Notes: a model not told the origin generated them from the sequence alone. Counted from the stretch's first letter, positions 29,296 through 41,103 are shown. The stretch is 64,000 nucleotides of DNA from Photorhabdus caribbeanensis (GCF_018448885.1 NZ_RCWB01000011.1:62001-126000); one strand, 5' to 3'. Made by a program: numbers and translations.

Positions 29296-30022
29296 TATGA
29301 ACACCCTGAGAGTGGAGGTCATGCGCTATAACCCAGAAAGTGACCATAAACCCCATTTTATAGCCTATGAAGTTCCTTATGATGAGCAGACTTCTCTACT
29401 TGATGCCCTAGGTTACATTAAAGACAATCTCGCTCCCGACCTCTCTTACCGCTGGTCTTGCCGTATGGCTATCTGCGGCTCTTGCGGCATGATGGTTAAC
29501 CGCATGCCGAAGCTGGCCTGTAAAACCTTCCTACGTGATTACCCTCAAGGAATGAGAGTTGAAGCGCTGGCTAACTTCCCTATTGAACGTGACTTGGTAG
29601 TGGATATGACCCACTTTATTGAAAGCCTGGAAGCTATCAAACCATACATCATCGGGAATGACCGCAGACCTTCCGAAGGCCCAAATATTCAAACTCCAGC
29701 ACAAATGGCGAAATATCATCAATTTTCCGGCTGCATCAACTGTGGCTTATGTTATGCCGCTTGCCCTCAGTTTGGTCTGAACCCTGAATTTATCGGCCCG
29801 GCAGCAATCACGCTGGCTCACCGTTACAACCTTGACAACCGTGACCACGGCAAAAAAGAGCGTATGCCACAACTGAACAGCCAGAATGGGGTATGGAGCT
29901 GTACATTCGTTGGTTACTGTTCTGAGGTCTGTCCGAAACATGTCGATCCAGCCGCGGCTATCCAACAAGGCAAGATCGAAAGCGCGAAAGACTTCATGAT
30001 CGCCATGCTCAAACCACAATAA
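29288..30022 (+). CDS. frdB: Fumarate reductase iron-sulfur subunit FrdB
   Basis: FrdB relays electrons from menaquinol to FrdA through [2Fe-2S], [4Fe-4S] and [3Fe-4S] clusters. The 244-residue protein has [15 protein letters not shown] with a C-terminal partner cysteine in KLACKTF for the first cluster, then [15 protein letters not shown] and the [11 protein letters not shown] motif for the others. Its own ATG (29288) is preceded by AAGGAGCAGGAG and overlaps the ancestral frdA stop. FrdB can therefore still be made separately even though the upstream frdA frame now reads into it without a stop. Confidence 0.93.
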   Translation: MVDMNTLRVEVMRYNPESDHKPHFIAYEVPYDEQTSLLDALGYIKDNLAPDLSYRWSCRMAICGSCGMMVNRMPKLACKTFLRDYPQGMRVEALANFPIERDLVVDMTHFIESLEAIKPYIIGNDRRPSEGPNIQTPAQMAKYHQFSGCINCGLCYAACPQFGLNPEFIGPAAITLAHRYNLDNRDHGKKERMPQLNSQNGVWSCTFVGYCSEVCPKHVDPAAAIQQGKIESAKDFMIAMLKPQ

Positions 30023-30038
30023 GGGGAGGAAGAAAGTA

Positions 30039-30431
30039 ATGACGACTAAACGTAAACCTTATATCCGCAGCATGGCTCCCAATTGGTGGCAGAAACTGGG
30101 CTTTTACCGCTTCTATATTCTGCGTGAAAGTACCGCAGTGACGACTATGTGGTTCAGTATCTTGCTGATATACGGCCTATTCGCTCTAAAAGACGGCGCA
30201 CAAAGCTGGGATGCATTTGTCACGTTCCTAAAAAACCCTGTCATCCTGCTAATTAATATCATCACTCTGATAGGTGCTCTACTGCATACTAAAACCTGGT
30301 TTGAGCTAGCGCCGAAGGCAGTTAACGTAGTGATAAAAGGCGAAAAGATGGGACCTGAGCCAGTAATCAAACTGCTATGGGCCGTCACTATTATCGTCAC
30401 CACGATTATCTTAGGTATAGCCTTACTTTAA
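30039..30431 (+). CDS. frdC: Fumarate reductase membrane anchor FrdC
   Basis: FrdC is one of two membrane subunits anchoring FrdAB and binding menaquinone. The 130-residue protein has three membrane spans and the conserved [24 protein letters not shown] N-terminus with [12 protein letters not shown]. It starts 16 bp after frdB, preceded by AAGGGGAGGAAG, and is followed by frdD after 16 bp. Confidence 0.95.
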   Translation: MTTKRKPYIRSMAPNWWQKLGFYRFYILRESTAVTTMWFSILLIYGLFALKDGAQSWDAFVTFLKNPVILLINIITLIGALLHTKTWFELAPKAVNVVIKGEKMGPEPVIKLLWAVTIIVTTIILGIALL

Positions 30432-30447
30432 CCTCAAGGAGGATCTA

Positions 30448-30801
30448 ATGAATCAAATACCTAAACGTTCCGATGAACCGATTTTTTGGGGATTATTTGG
30501 TGCCGGTGGTATGTGGGGCGCCATTGTAGCCCCTGCCATTATTTTACTGATAGCAATTCTTTTACCATTGGGAGTAGCGCCGGAAGCGTTAAGCTACACA
30601 CGAATTCTGGCTTTCTGCCAAAGCTTTATTGGTCGTGCATTTCTATTACTGATGATCATTCTACCATTATGGTGCGGTTCACACCGTATCCACCACGGTA
30701 TGCATGACCTGAAAATTCATATCCCTGCGAGTAAATGGATTTTCTACGGCTTGGCCGCGATCCTGAGTGTCGTCGCGATTATCGGCGTTTTTACTCTGTA
30801 G
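30448..30801 (+). CDS. frdD: Fumarate reductase membrane anchor FrdD
   Basis: FrdD is the second membrane anchor of fumarate reductase. The 117-residue protein has three spans and the signatures [19 protein letters not shown] and [20 protein letters not shown], the latter near the quinone site. Last gene of the frd operon, preceded by AAGGAGG. No ampC or blc follows as in E. coli; gdx lies convergent downstream. Confidence 0.95.
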   Translation: MNQIPKRSDEPIFWGLFGAGGMWGAIVAPAIILLIAILLPLGVAPEALSYTRILAFCQSFIGRAFLLLMIILPLWCGSHRIHHGMHDLKIHIPASKWIFYGLAAILSVVAIIGVFTL

Positions 30802-30956
30802 TTGAATAGCAACGAGCTGAGCACTATTTCTGCAACGCAGCGGCATCTGGAGAAGAGGCATGAAGCTACTACAAAAAATCGGTATTTCTTGATAAAGAAT
30901 ATCCCATATAGAAGCTGCACTGCCAAAATGTGAAACCTTTGGAGTGCAGTTCGATA

Positions 30957-31271
30957 TTAACTGGACAATTTCAGGCCGATAATACCAGCGATAATCAGAA
31001 CAAAACTTAGAATCCGGGCAAAACTTGCAGATTCACCGAACACTATAATGCCAAAAATGGCGGTACCCACTGCACCTATTCCAGTCCACACCGCATAAGC
31101 TGTACCTATTGGTAAGCCTTTCATCGCATAAGCAAGCAACCCCATACTGAGCGCCACAGCACCGGCTGTAATAAGGCTCGGTATCAACCGGGTGAAACCA
31201 TGAGTATACTTCAGGCCAACCGCCCAGACGACTTCGAATAAACCAGCAATAACAAGAACAAACCAGGACAT
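30957..31271 (-). CDS. gdx: Guanidinium exporter Gdx (SugE), SMR family
   Basis: Gdx is a dual-topology small multidrug resistance protein that exports guanidinium in exchange for protons. The 104-residue protein has four membrane spans, the essential E13 in [18 protein letters not shown] and the SMR motif [15 protein letters not shown]. Start ATG 31271 gives the SugE N-terminus [11 protein letters not shown]; the open frame extends to 31415 but that part overlaps the riboswitch. The guanidine-II riboswitch just upstream confirms the substrate class. Confidence 0.96.
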   Translation of the reverse strand: MSWFVLVIAGLFEVVWAVGLKYTHGFTRLIPSLITAGAVALSMGLLAYAMKGLPIGTAYAVWTGIGAVGTAIFGIIVFGESASFARILSFVLIIAGIIGLKLSS

Positions 31272-31297
31272 ATCAACGCCCCATAATAGTATAGTTG

Positions 31298-31341
31298 TGG
31301 AGTCGTCCCCAGAAAACGGCAGTATATCCAGGTCGTCCCGG
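31298..31341 (-). promoter_or_regulatory. Guanidine-II (mini-ykkC) riboswitch upstream of gdx
   Basis: Read on the minus strand, two small hairpins each present an ACGA loop: CCGGG-ACGA-CCTGG (31328-31341) and TGGGG-ACGA-CTCCA (31298-31311), separated by a 16-base linker. This is the defining architecture of the guanidine-II riboswitch, which raises translation when guanidinium is bound. It ends about 27 bases upstream of the gdx ATG. Confidence 0.92.
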
Positions 31342-31455
31342 ATAACCATTAGAAACAGTGATAAATTATAGTCGTGTAAAATTGCAGTATCAATAACACA
31401 ATATCGTGAGTTCAAAAGAGATAAATAGCCATGCCCCCGGTATAATCACCAATAA

Positions 31456-31492
31456 AGAAAAACCACAGTCTGTTTCCAGAACTGCGGCTTTT
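31456..31492 (-). terminator. Terminator of efp
   Basis: On the minus strand AAGCCGCAGT pairs (with G-T wobbles) with ACTGTGGTTT across an 11-base loop, followed by TTTTTC. It lies 20-55 bases past the efp stop. Confidence 0.75.
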
Positions 31493-31510
31493 ATCGAATA
31501 CAGTCGGTAA

Positions 31511-32077
31511 TTATTTTACGCGAGAAACGTATTCACCAGAACGGGTATCCACTTTAATCACTTCACCGATTTGAACAAACAGAGGTACTTTAACTACCGC
31601 ACCAGTGCTCAAAGTTGCTGGTTTACCACCCGTACCTGCGGTATCACCTTTCAGACCTGGATCAGTATCAGTAATTTCTAATTCAACAAAGTTTGGTGGA
31701 GTCACAGAGATAGGCTGACCATTCCACAACGTCAGGATACACTCAGCTTGTTCTACTAACCATTTCGCATTATCGCCAACTGCTTTTTCATCAGCAGCTA
31801 ATTGCTCGAAGGTTTCGTTATTCATAAAGTGCCAAAACTCACCATCGTTATACAGGTAAGTCAGGTTCATATCCATCACGTCAGCAGATTCTACAGAGTC
31901 AGTAGACTTGAAGGTCTTTTCCAGCAGTTTACCGGAAATCAGCTTACGAATACGAACACGGGCAAACGCCTGACCTTTACCCGGCTTCACGAATTCACTT
32001 TCAAGAATAGCGCACGGCTCGCCATCTAACATGATTTTAAGACCTGAACGGAATTCATTGGTACTATAAGTAGCCAT
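31511..32077 (-). CDS. efp: Elongation factor P
   Basis: EF-P binds stalled ribosomes and restores peptide-bond formation at polyproline stretches. The 188-residue protein has three beta-barrel domains and the modified lysine K34 in [10 protein letters not shown]. The C-terminal signature [26 protein letters not shown] region is intact. Start ATG 32077 ([12 protein letters not shown]) is conserved; an in-frame ATG at 32098 would add seven residues. It is divergent from epmB, which makes the beta-lysine for its modification. Confidence 0.97.
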   Translation of the reverse strand: MATYSTNEFRSGLKIMLDGEPCAILESEFVKPGKGQAFARVRIRKLISGKLLEKTFKSTDSVESADVMDMNLTYLYNDGEFWHFMNNETFEQLAADEKAVGDNAKWLVEQAECILTLWNGQPISVTPPNFVELEITDTDPGLKGDTAGTGGKPATLSTGAVVKVPLFVQIGEVIKVDTRSGEYVSRVK

Positions 32078-32115
32078 GGAGATCCTCTTTCTAAACAAAA
32101 TGGCTTAGCCAAAAA

Positions 32116-33144
32116 ATGGCGCACATTATAACCCCAAAGATCATCATCAGAGAAGACTGGCTGAAACAACTTACAGATGTTATTACCGATCCTGATGAAT
32201 TATTACAATTATTATCTTTAGATGAACACCCGACATTGAGCAAGGGGAACGACGCACGCCGCCTGTTTCCACTTCGGGTACCCAGAGCTTTTGTTGCACG
32301 CATGCAAGTAAACGATCCTGATGACCCGCTGTTGCTTCAGGTCATAACGACACCAGAAGAATTCACGCTTACATCGGGTTTTTCTACCGATCCTCTGGAT
32401 GAACAACGCAGTGCGGTTCCCGGTCTATTACATAAATACCGTAATCGCGCATTATTGTTGGTTAAAGGAGGATGTGCGGTTAATTGCCGTTATTGCTTCC
32501 GCCGTCATTTCCCATACGAAGATAACAAAGGTAATAAACGCAATTGGCAGCAAGCGTTAGATTATATTCAGCAACATCCTGAACTTGATGAGATTATCTT
32601 CTCTGGCGGCGATCCTTTAATGGCAAAAGATCACGAACTTGATTGGTTGATCAGCAATCTGGAAAAGATTTCCCATATCAAACGACTGCGTATTCACACT
32701 CGTCTGCCTGTGGTTATTCCTGCCCGGATCACAACAACGCTTTGTGATCGGCTGGCACAATCAAGATTACAGGTGCTTATGGTGACACATATCAATCACG
32801 CTAATGAGATCGACCAATCTTTACGGGATAGCATGATGTTGCTGAAACAAGCAGGTGTCACGTTACTAAATCAGAGTGTGCTATTACGCGGTGTCAATAA
32901 TCATGCTGATACTCTGGCTGATCTGAGCAATGCTCTGTTTGATGCCGGTATTCTGCCTTATTACATTCACGTGCTGGATAAAGTACAAGGAGCAGCCCAC
33001 TTCATGGTCAGTGATGAAGAAGCCAAGGGGCTTATTCGGGAATTGCTGACAAAAATTTCAGGTTATTTAGTACCACGTCTGGCAAGAGAAATCGGTGGAG
33101 AACCGAGTAAAACACCTCTTGATTTGGGATTAAGACAAAATTAA
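32116..33144 (+). CDS. epmB: EF-P lysine 2,3-aminomutase EpmB (YjeK)
   Basis: EpmB converts (S)-alpha-lysine to (R)-beta-lysine, the donor for EF-P modification by EpmA. It is a radical-SAM enzyme: CAVNCRYCFRRHFPY holds the CxxxCxxC cluster motif. GGDPLMAKDHEL and the C-terminal PLP-lysine region (HFMVSDEEAKGLIRELL) are present. The 342-residue length is normal. It is divergent from efp with a 38-bp gap, as in E. coli. Confidence 0.96.
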   Translation: MAHIITPKIIIREDWLKQLTDVITDPDELLQLLSLDEHPTLSKGNDARRLFPLRVPRAFVARMQVNDPDDPLLLQVITTPEEFTLTSGFSTDPLDEQRSAVPGLLHKYRNRALLLVKGGCAVNCRYCFRRHFPYEDNKGNKRNWQQALDYIQQHPELDEIIFSGGDPLMAKDHELDWLISNLEKISHIKRLRIHTRLPVVIPARITTTLCDRLAQSRLQVLMVTHINHANEIDQSLRDSMMLLKQAGVTLLNQSVLLRGVNNHADTLADLSNALFDAGILPYYIHVLDKVQGAAHFMVSDEEAKGLIRELLTKISGYLVPRLAREIGGEPSKTPLDLGLRQN

Positions 33145-33154
33145 CAAAAAATTC

Positions 33155-33181
33155 ATGCCCGGATATTTTTCAGCCGGGCAT
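33155..33181. terminator. Terminator between convergent epmB and yjeI
   Basis: ATGCCCGG (33155-33162) pairs with CCGGGCAT (33174-33181). On the minus strand the stem is followed by GAATTTTTTG, giving a good terminator for yjeI; it may also stop epmB transcripts. Confidence 0.8.
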
Positions 33182-33206
33182 ACCATTCAAATTCTGAACG
33201 CCATTA

Positions 33207-33548
33207 CTAGCATTTATAGACCTGACCAATCATTTTACTATCCAGTGGAGCAAAACTCGATAACAGACTTTCACTCGGACTGGTGACTCCATAAATCACA
33301 TTTCCCCCCATGACTGCGGCTTTATTACGTAAATCATTAGCTGCCCCACGCATTGAGCTGCTTTCATTACCTACACCAGTCATCCAATTGCTTTGCGTAC
33401 CTGTCACTTCACCTAATAACTGACACTCGCTGCCAGGTTTAGTGTCAACAAAACGAACCTGTGAACCTCCGGAAGTTAATTGGTTGGTGGTTGTACACCC
33501 TGCCAACAGTAGCAACACTGAAGCGCTGAGCAAAACTTTAATTCGCAT
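33207..33548 (-). CDS. yjeI: DUF4156 lipoprotein YjeI
   Basis: This small lipoprotein of 113 residues has a signal peptide ending in the lipobox LLLLAGC, so it is lipidated on the cysteine. The mature part has SECQLLGEVTGTQSNW, SMRGAANDLRNKAAVMGGN and a C-terminal IGQVYKC, matching YjeI downstream of epmB in E. coli. Function unknown. ATG 33548 is preferred (GAGG six bases upstream) over an in-frame GTG at 33560. Confidence 0.9.
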   Translation of the reverse strand: MRIKVLLSASVLLLLAGCTTTNQLTSGGSQVRFVDTKPGSECQLLGEVTGTQSNWMTGVGNESSSMRGAANDLRNKAAVMGGNVIYGVTSPSESLLSSFAPLDSKMIGQVYKC

Positions 33549-34144
33549 GTTTTTCCTCACTCATTGTTGTAAATTCGACAATTAATCATCAATATACCCT
33601 GTTGTGCACCAATATCGCAAAAAATAATTTAATAAAAGTATCCTAAGGTAAAATGTTTAGACCAAAAATCCTTTATACCAAGATGAATTCAGTAAAAAAA
33701 TAGGGAAAATAACCGAATAAATAACACGAATAAGCTCAATAAGTTACTTTTCCCATAAAAAGGTAACTCATTAATTATCAAATTAGTTATCTCCCAAGAA
33801 ATCTTTTATCCATGATATTAATTATCTGATAGGACATTCATAATACTATAAACACCAAAATTAATATGGATTATAAATTTACCCACACCTCTCTTAATTT
33901 AAAAAATCAATTTACAATATTAAGAGCATAATGTAAATATTTAACCAATTTGTTAAATAAGGCTTCATAAAAAATCCCACTTATTAAGATGACTTAGAGA
34001 TTATACTCACCTTAATTTTATGTGGATTTTATTATATATAAATAATTATACCTTTCTAACACGAATTCAATTTGAATACAGATATTCCATTGATACCACG
34101 ATAACACTCGATCAAACATTTTCATGGTACCAATTTTATGATTA
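33549..34144. other. AT-rich spacer without a recognisable gene
   Basis: About 600 bp of AT-rich sequence between yjeI (leftward start) and the LysR gene (stop at 34145). I see no open frame, RNA gene or strong palindrome. The yjeI promoter must be at its left edge. Confidence 0.5.
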
Positions 34145-35056
34145 TCACCATCCATCACCAATATGGATGTGCTCTGCTAGATAGTCGAGAAATACCCGTA
34201 CCCGAGATGGAGGTTGCCTGCCTGTGCCGACAAAAACGGCATATATTTCTTCCTTATCGCCAGGATTATAGTCCTCAAGTACAGGTAGCAACAAACCAGC
34301 CTGAATATCAGCATTTACATGGAAACGGGCCAGTCGTGCTAAGCCAAGCCCTGCTATCGCAGCTTTACGCATGGTTTCTCCATCACCAAGTAACAAATTC
34401 CCAGAAGGCAATTGTTGCACCCATTCTTCCGAACCAATGAAAGGCCAAGCTTTCACATGGCGGGTGAAACCAAAACCAAGTCGATTATAGCAACCCAAGT
34501 CGCTAGGCGTAGCAGGCATCCCCACTCTTTCAAGGTATGAAGGAGATCCTACCACAACCATTCGACTTGACCCCAACCGACGCACCATGAGACATGAGTC
34601 GTCCACAGGAGGACCGGTACGAATTGCTACATCGCTACGATCATCGAGTAAATCCACTATCAAGTCACATAGCGAAATGTCGAGTGTGATCTCCGGGTAG
34701 CGTTGCAGGAAATCTGGTAATAAAGGCATCAGACAATGTTTTCCAAACGCAACATGACAATTCACACGTATCCGTCCACGCGGTGCTGTTCCCTGATTTG
34801 CCTCTTGTTCTGCGGCTGTGATGTCCTCCAAAATCCTGACACTACGCTCATAGAAAACAGAACCCTCAGCCGTTAATTGAAGTTTACGTGTTGTTCTATT
34901 CAACAGCCGTACACCAAGCCGCATCTCCAGTCGATTAATAAGCTTACTGACTGCTGATGGCGTCATATCGAGCTTGCGAGCAGCAGCAGAGAGACCTTCC
35001 GACTCAATTACCTGAACGAATACAGCCATTTCTGTGGATCGATTAAATTTGTGCAT
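34145..35056 (-). CDS. LysR-family transcriptional regulator
   Basis: The 303-residue protein has a typical LysR N-terminal helix-turn-helix (AVFVQVIESEGLSAAARKLDMTPSAVSKLINRLE, about residues 11-44), followed by LNRTTRKLQLTAEG. A C-terminal periplasmic-binding-like effector domain contains PRGRIRVNCHVAFGKH and DVAIRTGP. It belongs to the CrgA/DsdC-like subgroup whose members often control a divergent oxidoreductase or efflux gene, but no intact divergent gene is present: the next 500 bp look degenerate. Target and effector are unknown. Confidence 0.9.
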   Translation of the reverse strand: MHKFNRSTEMAVFVQVIESEGLSAAARKLDMTPSAVSKLINRLEMRLGVRLLNRTTRKLQLTAEGSVFYERSVRILEDITAAEQEANQGTAPRGRIRVNCHVAFGKHCLMPLLPDFLQRYPEITLDISLCDLIVDLLDDRSDVAIRTGPPVDDSCLMVRRLGSSRMVVVGSPSYLERVGMPATPSDLGCYNRLGFGFTRHVKAWPFIGSEEWVQQLPSGNLLLGDGETMRKAAIAGLGLARLARFHVNADIQAGLLLPVLEDYNPGDKEEIYAVFVGTGRQPPSRVRVFLDYLAEHIHIGDGW

Positions 35057-35576
35057 AGATATTTGAATTATTTTCCAAAGTCCTATGAATAAATGAATTT
35101 TAGTCTAATATGCTCATTTTTTCTAAACTTAAGGAAATATTTTTTTGCTTAAGAATTTATCCCATGCCAAACCACTTTTATTACTTAGCCCGTTGCGTGT
35201 TTGTGGTCAATTTCTACGGATCAACATGATCGAATGCCGTTAACTCCTATCTGAAATTCAGGTAAGAAATTTTGCTTATTGATGCAGCATTGGGATTGAT
35301 GTTGTTGACGAACAAGATAGTGAAACATCAAGTCGCCTTTTAAGCTGATAAAAAGGGCCAGTCACTTTTATAAAGTCATAAGGGCAAGGACGGTGTTGCA
35401 CAAACTTTAAATCACGAACATGACACGCTAGATAGCACTGACAGAGAGAATATGGAAGAGAAGAACGTCACAGCAAGAGAACTCTTGTGCCGTTTATGAG
35501 GAAGTCAGCAAAAACAGGATTGACGGGAAAGTCTTCCAGCTATCCTAATAAACCAATCACTGAGTAAAACAGAAAC
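35057..35576. other. Degenerate region, no intact gene
   Basis: About 520 bp between the LysR start and the structured repeat. Short open stretches on the plus strand (about 35390-35500, reading LNHEHDTLDSTDRENM) are interrupted by stops. This may be the relic of the gene once controlled by the LysR protein; no family was recognised. Confidence 0.4.
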
Positions 35577-35713
35577 CGATATCCGGGCTTAAACTCAGCC
35601 CGAATATCGGATTTTATCAAATGCTATTTCGGCGGGTTGGTTAGCGACCACCACTATAAAAGTTAGTGGTCACTACGGACGTAACCCGCCAGGCTAGCGA
35701 CCTACGCGACTAT
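35577..35713. repeat. Structured repeat, left copy (3' exon side of the group II intron)
   Basis: About 137 bp nearly identical to 38771-38907, in the same orientation. It contains an outer hairpin GGCGGGTT / AACCCGCC enclosing GACCAC...GTGGTC. A second hairpin of GCCCGAATATCGG with its complement is at one end. The group II intron begins exactly at its right edge (35714). It could be a REP/BIME-like element or a conserved structured RNA end. Confidence 0.85.
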
Positions 35714-35753
35714 GTCGGGTAGCAGCAGTATATTACTATACCACCGCCCCCTA

Positions 35754-35790
35754 AGAACCGTACATGCAAGTTTCCCCGCATACGGCTCAA
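35754..35790 (-). ncRNA. Group II intron domain V
   Basis: On the minus strand GAGCCGTATGCGGGGAAACT is followed by TGCATGTACGGTTC, giving the 34-nt catalytic domain V hairpin. It has the AGC triad region, a GAAA tetraloop and a two-base bulge in the conserved place. It marks the ribozyme core as intact. Confidence 0.9.
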
Positions 35791-35834
35791 GCCTTTATAA
35801 GTCTATGCTTATGCATAAACCGGCGATTTTATTA

Positions 35835-36125
35835 TTACCGAGTACCACAAGTTTGAGATATTGATGCACTAACTAATGTTACTGCTCTTATCTCAAGCTC
35901 CTCATTACGCTTGCCATTATGTTCACGACAGAAAGGCACAATATACCAGCCTCTATCAGTACTACCAACTTTTTGGACATGCGCACCTACTTGTGCCGAA
36001 TTACTACAAAAAAGTACACTACATTCATGAGGATTTTGCCCTGTGTGCTTTATCCAATGGTTCAGCCAGCTGCCACATTTACTACAAGCATTATCACCAG
36101 TACCATTAATGTTTTTAACTCTCAT
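35835..36125 (-). CDS. Small Cys/His-rich (zinc-binding, HNH-like) protein inside intron domain IV
   Basis: This 96-residue protein has CSKCGSWLNHWIKHTGQ, then CSVLFCSNSAQVGAHVQ and IVPFCREHN. The spaced CxxC, C-x4-C, H and CxxH residues suggest a compact zinc-binding or HNH-like fold. It starts ATG 36125 and lies between the maturase stop and domain V, hence within domain IV of the intron. It is not part of the maturase, which already has its own HNH. Similar small zinc proteins exist as free-standing genes; I cannot assign a function. Confidence 0.65.
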   Translation of the reverse strand: MRVKNINGTGDNACSKCGSWLNHWIKHTGQNPHECSVLFCSNSAQVGAHVQKVGSTDRGWYIVPFCREHNGKRNEELEIRAVTLVSASISQTCGTR

Positions 36126-36225
36126 TAATTATCTCCGTTAACAGTTAGAAATCTGGTTAAGTATTCTTAGAGTTTTAAATTCACTCTATTTAATAGCAAT
36201 AACCAACCTCATGCTAAGAGTTAAT

Positions 36226-37902
36226 TCAATGATTTACTTTAGTTAAAAGTGCCATTCCATGGTGAATGCTCCGGTGGCAATTAGGATGCAACATTATCAA
36301 GTTATCAATTTTATCTCCGCCGCCATCTGTTCTTCGAATAATGTGATGGATATCCCAATCCTCATCATTCTTAAACATTTGTCCGCAGATCGAGCACCGA
36401 TATCTTTGGCGTTCCCATATCGTTCGCAATTTTCCAAGATAGAGTTTGTTTTCCTTCCAGTGCTTAATCTGGCGCTGTTCGAAATACAACTCATCATTGC
36501 GATCGTATAGATTAGCCTCCGATTTTATCTTGATATGCCGCTTAATCGGGATGTCTTTACTTCTGAGCAGTCGAGCTAACTTGCCCTGAGTATCAACACA
36601 TTGGAACACCCATTGTTCGCTGTCAACTGAGTGAAAATACTTATCTTTCACCCAACGTTTGTTGCGATTCTGATGCTTACGACAGCACCAGCGCCAAAGG
36701 AGCTTCCAGACACGATAATCCACATAGCCAAATGTTTCTTTAGCCACGACATGACGATGATAATTTGCCCATCCACGTAATACCGGATTGAGCAAACGAA
36801 TCAATACGTCTTGCCTGACCATCAAATTACCTCTGACTATGCCTCGAAGTTTCTGGAGATGATTTCGCAAGTTCTTCTTACTTGGCTTGATTAACATCTT
36901 GCCGTGATACTTGCGTAAGTTCTGCCCCAAAAAATCGAATCCATCTGCAATATGCGTGATCACCGTTTTCTCTGGAGATAATTGCAACCCTCGCTCCGCC
37001 ATAAAGGCCTCAACTAAGGGTTTGACTTCCTTTTCAAGCAACTCTTTCGAGATACCTGTAATAATGAAGTCATCTGCATAGCGCACATAATTGACCTTGG
37101 TTTTATAACTGGCTTTGGTATTTTTCTTCCCAAAATGGGTTTCGAGTACCTTTTCCAGTCCATCCAGCGCCATATTAGCCAGCACTGGCGAAATAATTCC
37201 CCCTTGTGGGGTTCCTGCCTCGGTCGGAAACAGACGGTTGGACTCCATGAATCCCGATTTTAACCATTTCCTGAGTACTTGTTTGTCCAACGGAATGTTG
37301 GCAAGTAACCATTCATGATCAATGTTGTCAAAACACCCCTTGATATCACCTTCCATGACCCATTCAGAAGATGTTTTTCGACTGAGATTAACAAAACATT
37401 GCTCAATCGCATCTGCCGTAGAGCGCATGGGACGGAAACCATAGCTATTTCGGTCTGCGGTTGTCTCTGCTACTGGCTCAAGAGCCAATAAATAGAGTGC
37501 CTGCATTGCACGATCCAGCATGGTAGGTATGCCCAGAGGGCGTAACTTACCATTGGCTTTAGGAATATAAACTCGACGTAATGGCTTAGGTTTATAACCT
37601 GTCCGTTTCAGTCGCTCTATTGCCTGCCATTTGGTTTCAGGTGTATTCCACAACTCCCCATCAACACCAGCCGTTTTCTTGCCTCGGTTTTCAGTGACTC
37701 GTCTGACTGCCAATACTTTGGCAGCAAACGAGCGAGTCAGCATTCGTTGTAAAGTTTTAACCTTATGCCAACGCTGCTCTTTCGTCGCCTTCGCGATCCG
37801 TACCTGTAGCTCCTTAACCTGTCGCGTTACTTGATACCAATTAATGGTATGCCAGCTTTGCGCTCGGTTGGAGAATGCAGGTACGTTAACTTTGGTACTC
37901 AT
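36226..37902 (-). CDS. ltrA: Group II intron reverse transcriptase/maturase with HNH endonuclease (LtrA-like)
   Basis: The 558-residue intron-encoded protein promotes splicing and retrohoming. The RT domain holds [41 protein letters not shown] and the catalytic YADDFI. A maturase domain X follows (about 340-440, with GWANYHRHV). An HNH endonuclease closes it: [27 protein letters not shown]. All catalytic motifs are intact, so the intron may be active. Confidence 0.95.
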   Translation of the reverse strand: MSTKVNVPAFSNRAQSWHTINWYQVTRQVKELQVRIAKATKEQRWHKVKTLQRMLTRSFAAKVLAVRRVTENRGKKTAGVDGELWNTPETKWQAIERLKRTGYKPKPLRRVYIPKANGKLRPLGIPTMLDRAMQALYLLALEPVAETTADRNSYGFRPMRSTADAIEQCFVNLSRKTSSEWVMEGDIKGCFDNIDHEWLLANIPLDKQVLRKWLKSGFMESNRLFPTEAGTPQGGIISPVLANMALDGLEKVLETHFGKKNTKASYKTKVNYVRYADDFIITGISKELLEKEVKPLVEAFMAERGLQLSPEKTVITHIADGFDFLGQNLRKYHGKMLIKPSKKNLRNHLQKLRGIVRGNLMVRQDVLIRLLNPVLRGWANYHRHVVAKETFGYVDYRVWKLLWRWCCRKHQNRNKRWVKDKYFHSVDSEQWVFQCVDTQGKLARLLRSKDIPIKRHIKIKSEANLYDRNDELYFEQRQIKHWKENKLYLGKLRTIWERQRYRCSICGQMFKNDEDWDIHHIIRRTDGGGDKIDNLIMLHPNCHRSIHHGMALLTKVNH

Positions 37903-38541
37903 CTTGCTACTCTCCTCAGTATATTAGGAAAAGAATCCCTGACGAGAGGCAGATAGATCATCCCCCTTACGGGAGAGTTATCTGCTCCCGCAGGGGTCAG
38001 GTGAGTGGTAATCCACTTCACCTAGTTTCTTATGTACTTTAGAACGCTTTACAAGCCTTCACACGATTAAAGACCAGTCGGAAGTCTGCCCCGTTTCCGG
38101 TAGAGGAACCTTTAACCCCTTATCCACCCCATTACAGAATGGCATTCGCTTTCTCCAACCTCCTTTACCCGCACTTTTAACAGCTAGTCTTACGACTTAC
38201 CTGCCACAAGGGCAAAAATACGGGCTTACCGAGTTCCGTACTAATGACACGGATCACGTAGGTTCTGCCAATACACCGAAGGTCTGATGACAACGTATTC
38301 CCAGATGTAAGAGGAATAACCGACCTTGTACCTTTTGGTCACAGCATGTCAGTAGCTTATGCTGCTTGCGGCTGACGGTGCTTTTTAGCAGTTCACTTAA
38401 CGTTAACCTTATGACCCAGCCTAGCCTCTCATTCACCTGCTACTGGTGAAATCCATTGCTTACCTCACGGCAGAACAATACCTGAAATTCAGGGAGTACA
38501 TTGTCAGGACGCTTGGCACCCCACCATTACTGGTGACGCAC

Positions 38542-38770
38542 TGTCCCTAGGCTACTGTTAGTTGCATAACAGGTCTGCTTCTGTAAATGTAATATCATTA
38601 CGACCAGACAATCATTAGCACAGCTTCACACCGGTAGGTGCTTACGCTTTGATAGAAAAGGATATTTTCGTTACATCACAACAGCCAGAGGAAGTTGCTT
38701 CAACGTGTATCATTCGCTTTCGCGGGGATACAGGCTTGCGCCCATACCTGAAATCGGACTCCATACGGAG
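38542..38770. other. Spacer between group II intron 5' end and the groEL-side repeat
   Basis: About 230 bp upstream of the intron in its own direction. A short leftward open frame contains SPRKRMIHVEAT, faintly like the N-terminus of a REP-associated tyrosine transposase, then diverges and stops. No other feature is recognised. Confidence 0.3.
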
Positions 38771-38907
38771 ACCGATATTCGGGCCTGGAAACAAGCCCGA
38801 ATATCGGGTTTTATCAAATGCTATTTCGGCGGGTTGGTTAGCGACCACCACTATAAAAGTTAGTGGTCACTACGGACGTAGCCCGCTCGGCTAGCTACCT
38901 ACGCGAC
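38771..38907. repeat. Structured repeat, right copy (groEL 3' end)
   Basis: This copy begins 11 bp past the groEL stop and matches 35577-35713 in direct orientation with few differences. In the groEL direction it would fold into the GACCACTA / TAGTGGT hairpin and then a long CCGATATTCGGGC / GCCCGAATATCGG hairpin, so it can act as the groSL terminator or transcript-end stabiliser. Confidence 0.85.
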
Positions 38908-38917
38908 TCTCGTCGCA

Positions 38918-40576
<1,659 letters not shown>

Positions 40577-40613
40577 TTAAATTCGTTCAGTTAAGAAGAT
40601 CTAAGCGCAACAA

Positions 40614-40979
<366 letters not shown>

Positions 40980-40991
40980 TCATGATAAATT

Positions 40992-41020
40992 AAGTGGGGA
41001 CTTATTTATGATACTTCAAG
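40992..41020 (-). promoter_or_regulatory. Sigma-32 heat-shock promoter of groSL
   Basis: On the minus strand CCCTTGAAG (-35 core at 41015-41020) is followed after 15 bp by CCCCACTTA (-10 at 40992-40999). This matches the sigma-32 consensus CTTGAA and CCCCAT-T, with spacing like that of E. coli groE. Confidence 0.85.
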
Positions 41021-41103
41021 GGCAGGCAAAAAAATATTTTACTTTTTTCTTGCCCACAGAAAAAAACCGATGATTAAACCAGACATTCAGAAAATGCCGC
41101 TTA

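Larger units (their letters stand above)
35714..38541 (-). mobile_element. Group II intron with RT-HNH maturase and an additional small ORF
   Basis: On the minus strand the RT-HNH gene is followed by an intact domain V and a domain VI-like helix ending CTACCCGAC at 35714, a plausible 3' splice site. A GTGCG-type 5' end fits at about 38541 (GTGCGTCACC), giving an intron of about 2.8 kb. The 5' end is less certain than the 3' end. Exon on the 3' side is the structured repeat 35577-35713. Domain IV carries two ORFs. Confidence 0.8.

Noticed and set aside
38642..38851. Leftward frame with SPRKRMIHVEAT, possibly the start of a REP-associated tyrosine transposase
   Set aside because: Similarity covers about a dozen residues and no HUH motif follows; too little to call even a relic.
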